Assembly (NCBI GenBank): GCA_948146395.1
Contig: OX411555.1
Span: 45,828,065-45,892,064 of the forward strand
Origin: Fragum whitleyi
Taxonomy: Eukaryota > Mollusca > Bivalvia > Cardiida > Cardiidae
Reading direction: 5' to 3'
Length of the DNA stretch: 64,000 nt
The translations under genes were made by a program, and so were the position numbers. Shown here piece by piece: positions 1-24,605 of the stretch; position 1 is the first letter of the stretch; each line of letters begins with the position of its first letter. The notes under the pieces were generated by a model. That model did not search any database and was not told the DNA's origin. It saw only the letters and a program-made list of their open reading frames with translations.

Positions 1-796
1 CTGTAATACCAAGGGAGATAACTCTAGATGCATTTTGTCAAATTATGCCCATTTTTTGCCTTGATTTATATCCAGTATTCAAGAGCCTAAGGTAGGCACC
101 TGTAGGCAGTGCGCTTGGTATGTACACACAACAATAGATCAGGAGCATATTGCTTTACCAGTTTCTTTCTGTCAGGGAAAACTTAACCAGTGAGTTAAAC
201 ATTTAAACATATGAAGGTAATATGAAATTAATTGATAGTTGTGATAAGGTTTTCAGTTTCATATGTCCACGAATGAAAAAAACCCTCTCCTAATATCTTA
301 TAATTCAATACCATGAAGCAAACAAGTAAAGATCAAACCATAATGAAACAGATTTCTCATGGGACTGCTACTCAAAGTTGTTTTCATTCAAGAAATTTTT
401 CATCCAATTATAAGGATTAAATATTGATGGACATACAATTAAAATTATGTTTTATCTTATAACTTGCAAATATCCATGTGATAACATCCAATATGATATG
501 TTTTATTATATCAGATGGATATTTTGAGAAAAATGACATAATGTGGCTATTTTAAGAAACTTGCATTTCTGTTAGAAACATGGACAAAAACAAGGCAAAA
601 TAGAGGTTATAAGATAAATATGATATGTAATTAGTGTATTGTTTTAAAACAATATATAATACGGTTGTGAGAATTGCTAATTGTCTTGGCAGAGCCTTGA
701 CAGTTATCAATTCCCTCAACCTTGCTAGATATTTTTTTCATACAAAACACTTAGTATGTATTATCTATGTATTATGTATATATGATGTTATTTTTT
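1..796. other. 5' flank, presumed CCDC149 intron
   Basis: No exon of the family is recognised here. There is a weak inverted pair, ttatcttataac near 455 and gttataagataa near 607, which may be the ends of an old element. Nothing else is supported. Confidence 0.4.
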
Positions 797-2110
797 AGCT
801 TGACTATTCGAAGAATAGGGGGGCTATTCCAGTCACCCGGGCGTCGGCATAATGCTTTGGTTAAGTTTTTACGTGCAAGTGTTTAAAATCTCTGTTTCTT
901 TTAAAGCTATTGCTTTGAAACTTTGCACATGCTTCTGTGACCATTATATCAGCATCTAGACAAAGATTCATTACTCTGATATTGAATTTAGTGGAATTTT
1001 AACCCTTTTCGGACTTAGAAATCTTGGTTAAGTTTTTACGTGCAAATGTTGGTTATCTGAGATATTTCTGTTTCTTTAAAAGCTATTGCTTTGAAACTTT
1101 ACACATGCATCTGTGACCATTATATCAGCATCTAGACAAAGATTCATTACTCTGATATTGAATTTAGTGGAATTTTAACCTTTTTCGGACTTAGTAATTA
1201 TTGGTTAAGTTTTTACATGCAAATGTTGTATTTCTGTAATATCTCTATTTCTATGGAAGCTTTTGCTTTGAAACTTTGCACATGTTTCTGTGACCATAAT
1301 ATCAGCCTCTTGACAAAGATTCATTACTCTGATATTGAATTTAGTGGAATTTTAACCCTTTTCGGACTTAGAAAATCTTGGTTAAGTTTTTACGTGCAAA
1401 TGTTGTATTTCTGTAATATCTCTATTTCTATGGAAGCTTTTGCTTTGAAACTTTGCACATGCTTCTGTGACCATAATATCAGCCTCTTGACAAAGACTTA
1501 TTACTCTGATTTTGAATTTAGTGGAATTTTAACCCTTTTCTGACTTAGAAATCTTGGTTAAGTTTTTACGTGCAAATGTTGTATATCAGTTATAGCTCTA
1601 TTTCTATTTAGGCTTTTGCTTGGAAACTCTACACATGGTTCTGTGACCATAATATCAGCCTCTTGACAAAGACTTATTACTCTGATATTTAATTTAGTAG
1701 AATTTAACCTTTTTCAGACTCAGAAATTCTTGGTTAAGTTTTTACGTGCAAATGTTGTACATCAGTTATATCTCTATTTCTACTATAGCTGTTGCTTGGA
1801 AACTTTACACATGCTTCTTTGACCATAATATTAGCCCACAGAAAAAGATTCATTACTCTGATATTTAATTTTGTGTAATTTTAACCCTTTTCGGCCTTAA
1901 AAATCTTGGTTATGTTTTTATGTGCAACTGTTTTATGTTAGTTGTATCTCTGTTCCTACTAAAGCTATTGTTTTGAAACTCTGCACATACTTCTGGGACC
2001 ATTATATCAGCCTCTAGACAAAGATTCTTTTCTCTTGACTTTCTTTATATTGAATTTCCAATGTCGATATTGATTTGCTGTTACTATCCAGCACTAGGAA
2101 TAGTCGAGCT
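797..2110. mobile_element. 1.3-kb inverted-repeat-flanked element with tandem core
   Basis: The left end agcttgactattc (797-809) matches the reverse complement of the right end gaatagtcgagct (2098-2110) at 12 of 13 positions. Between them, after a GC-rich leader, lie seven tandem repeats. There is no transposase frame, so it would be non-autonomous. It lies in the intron just before the 2149 exon. Confidence 0.55.
857..2040 (+). repeat. seven tandem repeats of about 176 bp
   Basis: The marker ttggttaagttttta (slightly diverged in the last copy) occurs at 857, 1024, 1201, 1378, 1554, 1730 and 1906, giving spacings of 167, 177, 177, 176, 176 and 176. Each unit also carries ctttgaaact, ctgtgacca and gaattttaaccc blocks. 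The apparent 108-residue frame at 1217-1543 is just two repeat units read through. Confidence 0.9.
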
Positions 2111-2148
2111 TCGCTGTCCTCCGACAGCTCTTGTTCTTGTTTGTTTAG

Positions 2149-14986
<12,838 letters not shown>

Positions 14987-15192
14987 TAGTTTATTCTTGT
15001 TGTTGACAAGCTGCAGTTATGATGTTTGAGTCTAAAAACAACAGTGTATTGAGTATTTATGATAGGGCTACTATAATTATATTGGTCTTGGTAAGAGGGA
15101 ACATTGCCAGTCTAATTTTGTAATTAAACAATGCAGACTTCACAAAATACTACAGGTCCCACTGAAATGTCAGGTAAAACCCATTCTGGTTC

Positions 15193-15198
15193 AATAAA
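15193..15198 (+). promoter_or_regulatory. possible CCDC149 polyadenylation signal
   Basis: This is the first AATAAA after the stop codon, about 207 bp downstream. No GT-rich downstream element was established, and another AATAAA at 18870 is an alternative. Confidence 0.3.
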
Positions 15199-15240
15199 TT
15201 GGACATGCATACAGGACTGAATGACTGGCAAAATACACAA

Positions 15241-15275
15241 TTGGAATTGTCTCAACAAGATGATTCCAATGAAGC
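15241..15275. repeat. isolated palindromic core related to MITE B/C
   Basis: ttggaattgtctc pairs with aagatgattccaat. It is the same core seen in the B and C MITEs, here without clear flanks. Confidence 0.45.
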
Positions 15276-15625
15276 CCACAGCAGAGAGTTTGTGTTAGAA
15301 TTGTTAAAATTTGTGACAGGTCACGCAAAAAGGCACCATCTTTGAACTTAGTAAGTTGAATATTTGAAAAAGAGATTGGTTCTAGAACAGGCAAATCAGA
15401 GATTGTATTTTAAGAATTCTTTCACAGGAATGTAGATGGATCATTCTAGATTCAGAAAATAAGCAAAGTGCGAAAAGATTTGACCCTAGTCAGTCTTCAC
15501 AATCCGCACAGTCTGACACTTTTACATACTACCAAGATGGTCCCTTTTCATGTGACATGTCACATTTGTAAATCCAAAATACTCCTTCTTATCTGTAACT
15601 GAAAAAATATAAATGAATATTAACC

Positions 15626-15770
15626 CTTACCATCTCTTCAAATCTAAGACTGGTCCAAGTTGAAAGAGGTGCAAGGCAACAATGAGCAATAAGTGCAGTT
15701 CGAGAAACTATCCCAAAGGGATGAAAAGGGAGAAATTGCTTGTTACAAGCAAAACTCAAAATATTGTGAC
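15626..15770. repeat. diverged relative of the piggyBac-like MITE
   Basis: attaaccctta, ctggtccaagttgaaag and gaaattgcttgttacaagc follow the same order as in the 17010 element. Confidence 0.35.
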
Positions 15771-15949
15771 TGTATTGGAAACAGGATTGGTATTTCAGAG
15801 ATGTTGGTTGTATTGGGTTTATCTTCCCGCACAACAACTAAGGTCATATGGAGACAGGCCTTGGTTTAAAGTCTCATCCTGAAGACGGGAGATCGGTAAA
15901 TTGCTCCAGGGACCCCTGACACTGGAGCAGAGGTACAGATTAGAGGGGA

Positions 15950-16125
15950 GTAAAGCCAGTCTAAAGTTTTTATTTCTCAATGAAACTCTATGTTGTGGGT
16001 ACTCATTTGAATTGTCTTGACAAGACGATTCCAATGAGTACCCACAACATGGAATTTTTGCAAGTTTTATTGAAAAAATTCAATTTGAAATAAAAGATAC
16101 TCCCTCCATCTGTAGTTCTGCACTG
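15950..16125. mobile_element. MITE family B, copy 2 (palindromic core)
   Basis: The core hairpin spans 15991-16049, with arms tgttgtgggtactcatttga and its near-perfect complement ending gagtacccacaaca. Flanks resemble copy 1. Outer limits are approximate. Confidence 0.65.
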
Positions 16126-16129
16126 GAGT

Positions 16130-17005
16130 CAAGTGTGTTGCCACTCAATCAAGGTATTTAAGGGAAGCTGAATGATTCTCACAAGCTGCTCAATGTTAAC
16201 AATCTTACTAGGGTGGATACTTTCAAAAATTCAAAGTTGGATCCTGTCAGATGAATAGTTTCATATAAGTACATCTGTAATGATCTAATTTTGGTTTTGT
16301 CATTCAAAAATCATTGTTCTGATAGTTTTTGGTTTTATACCATTATGAATATTTTACTTATTTTGATCGATTTTGTTATGAATGGAATTATGAGAAGCTG
16401 TTTGTATGTTTAAAGCAAATTGTCTCAGAATCTTTTATTTATTTTGATCGATTTTGTTAAATTATATTAAGAAATAAGGAAATATTGTTTTGTTTTTCAT
16501 CGAAGTATGAAACTTAAAGCATAATGTTTGTATTAATCAGGATTTTTTCAGTAAAATTAAAAAGGAATTGAGGAGTAGCCACTTTTTGTCTTTAACATTA
16601 CTATGAAATACAGCTCTGAAGAATTGATGGAACAGGAGAAATTGCTTTTCAAATCCAGCTTTCTGACAGGTTTACTAAAGATTTTTTTACACTTGCCTGG
16701 TGTGAAAGTACCTTTGAAATCTAACTTGCCAAATGTAAGAACTAGTTGTCAGATAGAAAGCATTATGTCTACTTCTTTCAAAATTAACTTGCCCATTCAT
16801 CAAGTCTCTTGTTGGGGATTATAGGCTATTGAAGATACAGACATCATACTTTGTGTGTTGTTTGTAGATAATATTGGTATCCATTTTAATATGACAGGTT
16901 AATGTTCCACAACAAGGTCAGAGTAAAATATCAAGGCTATATTTACATAAACCAGTCATAACAAGGGCATGAACCTTCACACACAAATATTGTTTTCAAC
17001 ATGAA
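16130..17005. other. intergenic, nothing recognised
   Basis: AT-rich sequence. The block ttattttgatcgattttgtta occurs twice (near 16359 and 16441), a small local duplication. There is no supported gene. Confidence 0.4.
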
Positions 17006-17009
17006 TTAA

Positions 17010-17230
17010 CCCTTTCCTGTTTTACAAAATTTTGAACCAGTCCAAATTCAAAGGTTTTGCAGACGAAAATTTAATGTGGATTTAATTTGAAAAATAACCA
17101 TTCAGTAGGGTAGAAAATAGTGTGGAAAAAGAAGAAATTGCTTTCCAGAAGCAATTTCTTCTTTTTTCACAATGTTTTCTCAATCATAAAATCACAGGCA
17201 CGTAAAAAGCAGGGATTAAACAGAAAAGGG
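17010..17230. mobile_element. 221-bp piggyBac-like MITE with TTAA duplication
   Basis: The left end ccctttcctgttt and right end aaacagaaaaggg are inverted. TTAA lies on both sides (17006-17009, 17231-17234), the hallmark target duplication of piggyBac elements. A perfect 13-bp-arm hairpin (gaagaaattgctt / aagcaatttcttc) sits inside at 17131-17161. Confidence 0.75.
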
Positions 17231-17690
17231 TTAAGATATAATCTAGATCTGATATCTACATGTATTACATAGATCTGATATTTTTATGATAGATCTGAAC
17301 ATTTGTTTGTAAAAATCTCTGTTAAAAAATAATTCCTATTAACATAATAAACATCTTCTAGAAAAGAAAGTGAATGGATAAATAAAGGTTATTTATGTTT
17401 TACATGTCAACATTTTTCCAAATTTGTCTTTCAAAGAATCTTCATTGCTGTCTTAGCACTGTTAGCATGTAGGTTTTGGTTTAAGCTTATTGATTTTACA
17501 TCGAATGGGAAACAGGTTCTTGCAACTTAGATTAATCCCTCACATGTACAAATCCCCAATTATGGAGGTCCTAGTTTTATATCTGACATTGGTCCTTTCA
17601 CCAATGGAATGATAATCATAAATCTATGTTGGATGAGTAGCTGGAGGCTGTGATAGAATGTAGTTGTATTACTGGTATGAAAAATACCAG

Positions 17691-17906
17691 GGGCCCGTTT
17701 TACTAAACATCTTTCAAAAAAATTAATCGTACTTGGTGTTTTCATTCATTGTAAGATTCTGCCTTGCAATATCTCATTGGAATCGTCTTTAAAAGATGAT
17801 TCCAATGAGACTATGCATGCCAGAATTCGATATTGAGTTACTACTGAAGAAGCAACTTTAATTTTTTACTTGGGTAAAAATAATGAAGATGTTTAGTAAA
17901 ACAGGC
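17691..17906. mobile_element. MITE family C, copy 2
   Basis: The left end is gggcccgttttactaaacat, and the right end is complementary to it (gatgtttagtaaaacaggc). The hairpin core is at 17773-17809. It shares the internal segments gattctgccttgcaatatct and the cattcattgt region with copy 1, there in inverted context. Confidence 0.72.
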
Positions 17907-17967
17907 TTTAGGAATCCATGGTGATATCCTCCAGCTGCCATGGTTTGACTGAAAATGGTTAAAAGAG

Positions 17968-18055
17968 GCCATGAACCCAATTCAAACAAACAAACATTCC
18001 TGATTTTAAATGGCCATGAACCCAATTCAAACAAACAAACAAACAATCATGATTT
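17968..18055 (+). repeat. 44-bp tandem duplication with (caaa)n tail
   Basis: ggccatgaacccaattcaaa occurs at 17968 and 18012, each followed by a caaacaaa run of different length. Confidence 0.85.
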
Positions 18056-18119
18056 TACATGCATTATTTAATCAAGAGTTGTGATAGTGCATGTACTCAA
18101 GATAAAAAAACAACAAAGC

Positions 18120-18366
18120 TGTCCATAACCTCAATCCATTACTTAAGATTTCAGGTCTGTTCAAATTCAAAGATGTTGCAGTATGATGTCAATTTTCCGT
18201 TGATGAAAATAAAAACAAATCCTCTTTTTAGGAAGAAAACATTGTGGACAATGAAGAAATTGCTTGCTTTTCCACAATATTTTCCAAATCTTTTTTTTTT
18301 TTTTTTCATCTTCAAAATGTGGTATTGTGTTAGAAATGGGTTAAGTTTGGGATATCAACAGTCATA
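18120..18366. repeat. diverged relative of the piggyBac-like MITE
   Basis: gtctgttcaaattcaaag, gaagaaattgcttgctttt and the final gggttaag match the order of the 17010 element. It contains a 17-base T run. Confidence 0.4.
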
Positions 18367-19027
18367 GGTTAGTTTGACCTTGCTTATAATATTTTCTCTT
18401 AGATAAATTACTAAAAGTAGATTTAGAATCAGGAAACCTCCTTACAAGATTTCTGCGCATATGATGTGACTACAAGTTATGTGAAAATAGAACAATCTGG
18501 CAAATGCAAAAGTGTTGAAACAAGTCAGGCTGCACAAAATGCGCAGGCTGACCAGACTCTAAACTTTTTCACTTTTGACTTGTTTTCCATGAATATGTGG
18601 CAGTCTGATCTTAGGCTAAACCACATGATTTCCTTATTGAAAAAAAAGTTTAAGAACTATATTTTCAAAATTGAATTCTGACTTATGTTGTCAGCACTTT
18701 GATTTTAGAATTATAGGCACTTAAAAAAGATTTGCCTTTGCTACTCAATACACAATAATCATGTTCACTTTTGCAACACATTTGTGCTGGCCGATGATTG
18801 TGTTATAAAGGGTTGCAAATAGTTAGTTAGACTTCCATGTATTTATTTTATTTGTTTTTTTTGAAGTTAAATAAAAATATTTCAAACTGATTTGTTTGTT
18901 GGATATTTGATCCTCAATTACTATGAAATAAATATTTAGAGTTAAATACAACGCTAGAAGCTAACCAGAGCTACAGATAAAATGAGTATTTTGTTTTTCA
19001 AATTTAAAAATTTCATTATTCCTTCCT

Positions 19028-19140
19028 TAGACCCTATTTTGTCGGTACTTATTAGAAACGTCTTATTGAGACGATTCAAATGAGTACCCACAGCATAGGG
19101 TTTCATTTAGAATAAAAGATTTTTTCTCATCTGGACCACT
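19028..19140. mobile_element. MITE family B, copy 3 (palindromic core)
   Basis: The core at 19045-19087 begins gtacttattagaaacgtctt and ends gacgattcaaatgagtac. The flank gagtacccacagcatagggt parallels copy 2. Outer limits are approximate. Confidence 0.55.
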
Positions 19141-19244
19141 GGCTAACGCTTATGTCAATGACATCTAGCCTCTACAAACTATGTGAACAATTTCATGAAT
19201 TATTGAAAGTGCATATATTTATGCAAGCACTTACAATAGTTCTA

Positions 19245-20107
19245 AGCTCCACTGGCAAAAGGCCACTGGGACTTTTGTCATGGCATTGTGTCCGTCGGGC
19301 ATGTGTCCTTCTTAAACTTTTTGTTTAAAAATCTTCTCAGAAACTACTTGATGATTTCAACCAAACTTCAAAGGAATGATCCTTGGGTGACCTTCTTTCA
19401 AATTTGTTCAAGAAATTTTGATCCAATGAAATACATGAATTTAACGGGCGTAGCTAATTTCCAAATATGGTAAAAAGTGAGTTTTCTCAGATTCTAATTG
19501 ATGGATACCAATTAAATTTTACATGAATGATCCTTCCAAATTTCACTGGAATGATACTTGAGTGACCTTTTATCAGTCTACCAAAAATTATTGTGATTAT
19601 ATGAAAGATATGTATTTTATGGGCGGAGGTCATTTCTCTATATGTTATATAGTGGAAACTTTGAAAATCATTTTCTTAGAATGTAACTGATGGTTATCAA
19701 CCGAATTTCACTGGAATGATCCTTGAGTGACACTTTATCAGTCAACCAAAAATAATTGTGATAGAAGAAAAATATGTTTTTTATGGGCAGAGGTCATTTC
19801 TCTATATGTTATCTAGCGGAAACTTTGAAAATCATTTTCTTTAAATGTTACTGATGGATATCAATCAAACTTCATTGGTATGATCCTTGGGTGACCAATT
19901 ATTATGAAGCCAAAAATTAATGGCATTGGATGAAAAATATGTCTTTTATGGAAGAAGGTCAATTCTCTATATCATGTATAAGAATTGAAATTTAAAACAT
20001 CAGAAGAACCCAAAATATCTAAAGATCAAGTCAAAACTTTTGATATGCTAAAATTATAAGAGTTTCAAGCCTGTGGAGCGACTCAAGCCATTCGTGGCTT
20101 TCTAGTT
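19245..20107. mobile_element. dispersed repeat R1, copy 2
   Basis: It begins agctccactggcaaaaggcc and ends agccattcgtggctttctag. It has about four diverged internal subrepeats, one more than the copy at 5306-6010, which accounts for its greater length. It is non-coding. Confidence 0.75.
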
Positions 20108-20405
20108 TTGTGTATTGAAATGTAGACTTCTATAGGCAACACAGAAGAATTGTGCCTATATTGATGGATAATTTTATTCCCAACCTTTAATTCTTACGAA
20201 AAAAAACCCAGGGGTGCAGTTTGGGTTTGGGTGGAGAAAATCCAAATTTGGAAGCATTCATAACTCAAAACTAGCAAGATAAAAAGAAAAAACATTGTGG
20301 GGAAGAATAATTCAGGCAGATTTCGAAATAGTTTATAATTCTGGTCACATGTCTGCCAGTCTAGATTCAGGTTTAATGAACATCAAAGTTCTAGTCTAAT
20401 CTCAT
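20108..20405. other. unique-looking flank left of the satellite array
   Basis: No similarity to the array body or to E is seen up to 20405 (...ctaatctcat), after which E begins abruptly at ggttacaggg. Confidence 0.6.
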
Positions 20406-20865
20406 GGTTACAGGGAACTATTACATTTCCCGTTGTCGACCATTATAACAAAAGCCTATATAGCTCATCCCCAAAAATTGACGGGAAGTCAAGTCTTATA
20501 TCAAATTAAAGAAAAATATGTCGCGCATCCAAATAGACCATTTTGAATATAGCATGATCCGTTTTTTCAATGAGTAATGACGTCATCTTTAAGTGAACCC
20601 TCCCCACCTGCCAAATTTCACAGTCGGTTCCGGAAAATACCCCGATGTCTAGAAAATGCCCCTCAAGACCCAAAATAGACTCACACCTTTCCCATTTTGC
20701 ACCTGACTTGTAGAAACAATGTAAATCTTCGAAAATAAATGATTAGATTTGATCTTGATAAATTATGGACCAATCAGAGGCCGCCCTTATCTTTGTTTAC
20801 TTCACCGTTAATTCCCTAGACAAAATGTGACAGATGGCGGGAGATTGTAATGGTTCCCTGTAACC
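20406..20865 (+). mobile_element. element E, first copy, forms array left edge
   Basis: 460 bp. The left terminus ggttacagggaactattaca and the reverse complement of the right terminus (ggttacagggaaccattaca) differ at one of 20 positions. In most units E is flanked by TA on both sides (ttta|ggttac, gtaacc|taaa), consistent with a TA target duplication, but at this outer edge the left flank is ctcat. There is no transposase frame. It contains TGACGTCA and CCAAT motifs. Confidence 0.8.
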
Positions 20866-22881
20866 TAAAGAGAAAATAAAATGTTCATTAAATTCATTCT
20901 TTAAGCATCAAATTATAGACATATCTCATTCCGAGAAAATTTGAAATTTTCAGCCGGTTATGTAATATACGTACTGAGATATGGTCATATCCCTTTACTC
21001 GGTCATTAGAAGTTTACATGGAAAAAGAGTCGGGTTAGGAAACTCTGCATTTATAAACACATGTTTTCGGTATTAAAAAAGTGGAATATGAGTGCAGTTT
21101 AGACCCTTTTCCTATAACTTTTTCACTTCAGAGATTTATTCTTAATATTTTTTAAAATTGTAATGTACTCAAAAATCAGTTCCTTCTACCCGTAATTAAC
21201 TTCCGTTACACATAACCCTTATCCTTACCCGAAAATTATCATTTTTTGACATCTTTTAGTGATCGTGACTATTTTTTTAAACAATCAATCGTAATTCATA
21301 TATCAACTTACGCAACTAAATATTGTTGACTTTCATAGAAAAATTTAATGGGTTCGGTGAAATAGATAAGGAGAAAATAGACCCTTATCCTTGGCGCCGT
21401 TTGGACCAAATAATACACATATGCGTGCGGAACCATGCGTTGTGCTATCATTTGATAGCTTAATCGACCCAATGTTCTGATCAAAGTGTCTTATAGTCTG
21501 TAACTATTTTTTTCATGCAAGATTTTCCTGAAAATTTTAGTAATGAATCGTATTTTATGAGGAAATAACCCTTATCCTTAAACTTATTTAAACGCGTTTG
21601 CTGAAAAAAATACATCAAATTATACTTTTTATGGTCAGAATTGCTTGCAATTATTTTTTTCTTTTGCGGATAAATATTCCACACTTTTTCTGCAAGTTTG
21701 ATAGCATTTGGTCAAATAGATTTTTGTAAATATAATGATAACCCTTATCACTATCCGATCAACAAAGCGCTGTTTTCCGCCCTAGAAAGCTGCCGATTTG
21801 AGTTTAGATATAATCAAAGTAGCTGTTTCGACCAGGATATATCCCGTCCTCTTGACAGGATACAGTATAGTTCCAAATTCAAGTTTTAAGATCCATTTCT
21901 AAGAAATCTGGGCGTAAAATAACCCTTATCTTTATAAAAATTGGATCTTTCTTTTTCTTACTATATGACATTTAATTGAAACTAATTACCTCTTTTTTAT
22001 CTCCTAACTATCGTTTTTATATCATATTCACATACAGAAATATGTTACAGACTGCTGCTTAACGTTTTAAGGTAATTGGTCGAATAGGTTTAGGCATACG
22101 AGCAGATAACCCTTTGCCCGGTTCGATCGGAAAAAGTGGTTTACTGTTTTAAAATAGCGGTCAAACAACGCAAAAATATAATCTAACCCGCATTTTTAAA
22201 CAAGAAATGTCTCTTTCGCGTCACAATTTACAAAAACAATCAAAATGATGCTTTTAAAAACAACTGATAACGATTTTTGGCTTAAATTAACCCCTATCGT
22301 TTCAATAATGGGGTGCGATTTTCTATTTTTTCTTCGCAAAATTGGCGCATTTTGATAAAAATAATTTCCTTTTAAGAGCAGCTTTACACGCACAAATATA
22401 TTTAACAACCTTGCTAGTATTATAAAACCAAATGCATCATAATTTCTTTGCATAAATTGAGCAAGAAACCCTTGCGCAGGACCCCCCCCCCTTCCCAGAG
22501 AGTCCCTAGTTTGTATACTGCACTTGTAAAACTATGCGCTTGCTATTGATTGATTAGATCATTTGCGTCATTTTGCAGTCTAACGTCTTTGAAAATGTTA
22601 TTTCCTTTCAGATTTAGTCGAAAGAGGCAAAGAAAGAAAGAAATAAGCACGTAACTTGTGTTCAAAAAGATGCAAAATGGCGATCTAACAGTGGGTTTTA
22701 GGTCCAAAAATTATATGAAAAAGTGTCAGATGGCCCCTTTTTGCTTGACTTCCCATTCAAATAGTATATTCAGCAACTTTTTGTGCGAAAACAAGTTGAC
22801 TTGAATTGCTTTTGCACGAAAAATGCGGGTAACGATATAAAAAGTCGAAAGAATAGTACAAATCTATGCATATTGCATTTA
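20866..22881 (+). repeat. satellite body B, copy 1 (2,016 bp, C10)
   Basis: A full-length body with a run of 10 C (22472-22481) instead of the usual 11. The motif ATAACCCTTATC or a variant occurs at 21212, 21379, 21565, 21738, 21919, 22106, 22286 and 22465, about 180 bp apart. It joins directly to the next body without E, as gcattta|taaagag. Confidence 0.9.
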
Positions 22882-24605
22882 TAAAGAGAAAATAAAATGT
22901 TCATTAAATTCATTCTTTAAGCATCAAATTATAGACATATCTCATTCCGAGAAAATTTGAAATTTTCAGCCGGTTATGTAATATACGTACTGAGATATGG
23001 TCATATCCCTTTACTCGGTCATTAGAAGTTTACATGGAAAAAGAGTCGGGTTAGGAAACTCTGCATTTATAAACACATGTTTTCGGTATTAAAAAAGTGG
23101 AATATGAGTGCAGTTTAGACCCTTTTCCTATAACTTTTTCACTTCAGAGATTTATTCTTAATATTTTTTAAAATTGTAATGTACTCAAAAATCAGTTCCT
23201 TCTACCCGTAATTAACTTCCGTTACACATAACCCTTATCCTTACCCGAAAATTATCATTTTTTGACATCTTTTAGTGATCGTGACTATTTTTTTAAACAA
23301 TCAATCGTAATTCATATATCAACTTACGCAACTAAATATTGTTGACTTTCATAGAAAAATTTAATGGGTTCGGTGAAATAGATAAGGAGAAAATAGACCC
23401 TTATCCTTGGCGCCGTTTGGACCAAATAATACACATATGCGTGCGGAACCATGCGTTGTGCTATCATTTGATAGCTTAATCGACCCAATGTTCTGATCAA
23501 AGTGTCTTATAGTCTGTAACTATTTTTTTCATGCAAGATTTTCCTGAAAATTTTAGTAATGAATCGTATTTTATGAGGAAATAACCCTTATCCTTAAACT
23601 TATTTAAACGCGTTTGCTGAAAAAAATACATCAAATTATACTTTTTATGGTCAGAATTGCTTGCAATTATTTTTTTCTTTTGCGGATAAATATTCCACAC
23701 TTTTTCTGCAAGTTTGATAGCATTTGGTCAAATAGATTTTTGTAAATATAATGATAACCCTTATCACTATCCGATCAACAAAGCGCTGTTTTCCGCCCTA
23801 GAAAGCTGCCGATTTGAGTTTAGATATAATCAAAGTAGCTGTTTCGACCAGGATATATCCCGTCCTCTTGACAGGATACAGTATAGTTCCAAATTCAAGT
23901 TTTAAGATCCATTTCTAAGAAATCTGGGCGTAAAATAACCCTTATCTTTATAAAAATTGGATCTTTCTTTTTCTTACTATATGACATTTAATTGAAACTA
24001 ATTACCTCTTTTTTATCTCCTAACTATCGTTTTTATATCATATTCACATACAGAAATATGTTACAGACTGCTGCTTAACGTTTTAAGGTAATTGGTCGAA
24101 TAGGTTTAGGCATACGAGCAGATAACCCTTTGCCCGGTTCGATCGGAAAAAGTGGTTTACTGTTTTAAAATAGCGGTCAAACAACGCAAAAATATAATCT
24201 AACCCGCATTTTTAAACAAGAAATGTCTCTTTCGCGTCACAATTTACAAAAACAATCAAAATGATGCTTTTAAAAACAACTGATAACGATTTTTGGCTTA
24301 AATTAACCCCTATCGTTTCAATAATGGGGTGCGATTTTCTATTTTTTCTTCGCAAAATTGGCGCATTTTGATAAAAATAATTTCCTTTTAAGAGCAGCTT
24401 TACACGCACAAATATATTTAACAACCTTGCTAGTATTATAAAACCAAATGCATCATAATTTCTTTGCATAAATTGAGCAAGAAACCCTTGCGCAGGACCC
24501 CCCCCCCTTCCCAGAGAGTCCCTAGTTTGTATACTGCACTTGTAAAACTATGCGCTTGCTATTGATTGATTAGATCATTTGCGTCATTTTGCAGTCTAAC
24601 GTCTT
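22882..24605 (+). repeat. truncated body B (C10), lacks last 292 bp
   Basis: It starts without a preceding E. It stops at aacgtctt and jumps into the middle of an E copy (gtaatgacgtca). The missing block would be the final 292 bp of B plus the first 168 bp of E, together 460 bp. Confidence 0.9.

Larger units (their letters stand above)
14987..15940. other. CCDC149 3' UTR and downstream flank
   Basis: There is no further coding block with family similarity. The region includes the possible AATAAA at 15193, one palindromic core and a diverged MITE. Short frames near 15682 and 15819 have no recognisable features. Confidence 0.4.

Noticed and set aside
1217..1543. 108-residue protein
   Set aside because: It is two read-through units of the 176-bp tandem repeat; other units have stops in the same frame.
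16603..16824. 73-residue frame in the intergenic region
   Set aside because: No recognisable similarity, and a composition typical of chance frames in this AT-rich DNA.
19288..19473. 61-residue frame
   Set aside because: It falls within dispersed repeat R1, and the sister copy at 5306-6010 does not preserve it.
21212..22470. Interstitial telomere repeat
   Set aside because: TAACCCT occurs once per roughly 180 bp, not in direct succession. It is a marker of a subrepeat, not telomeric DNA.
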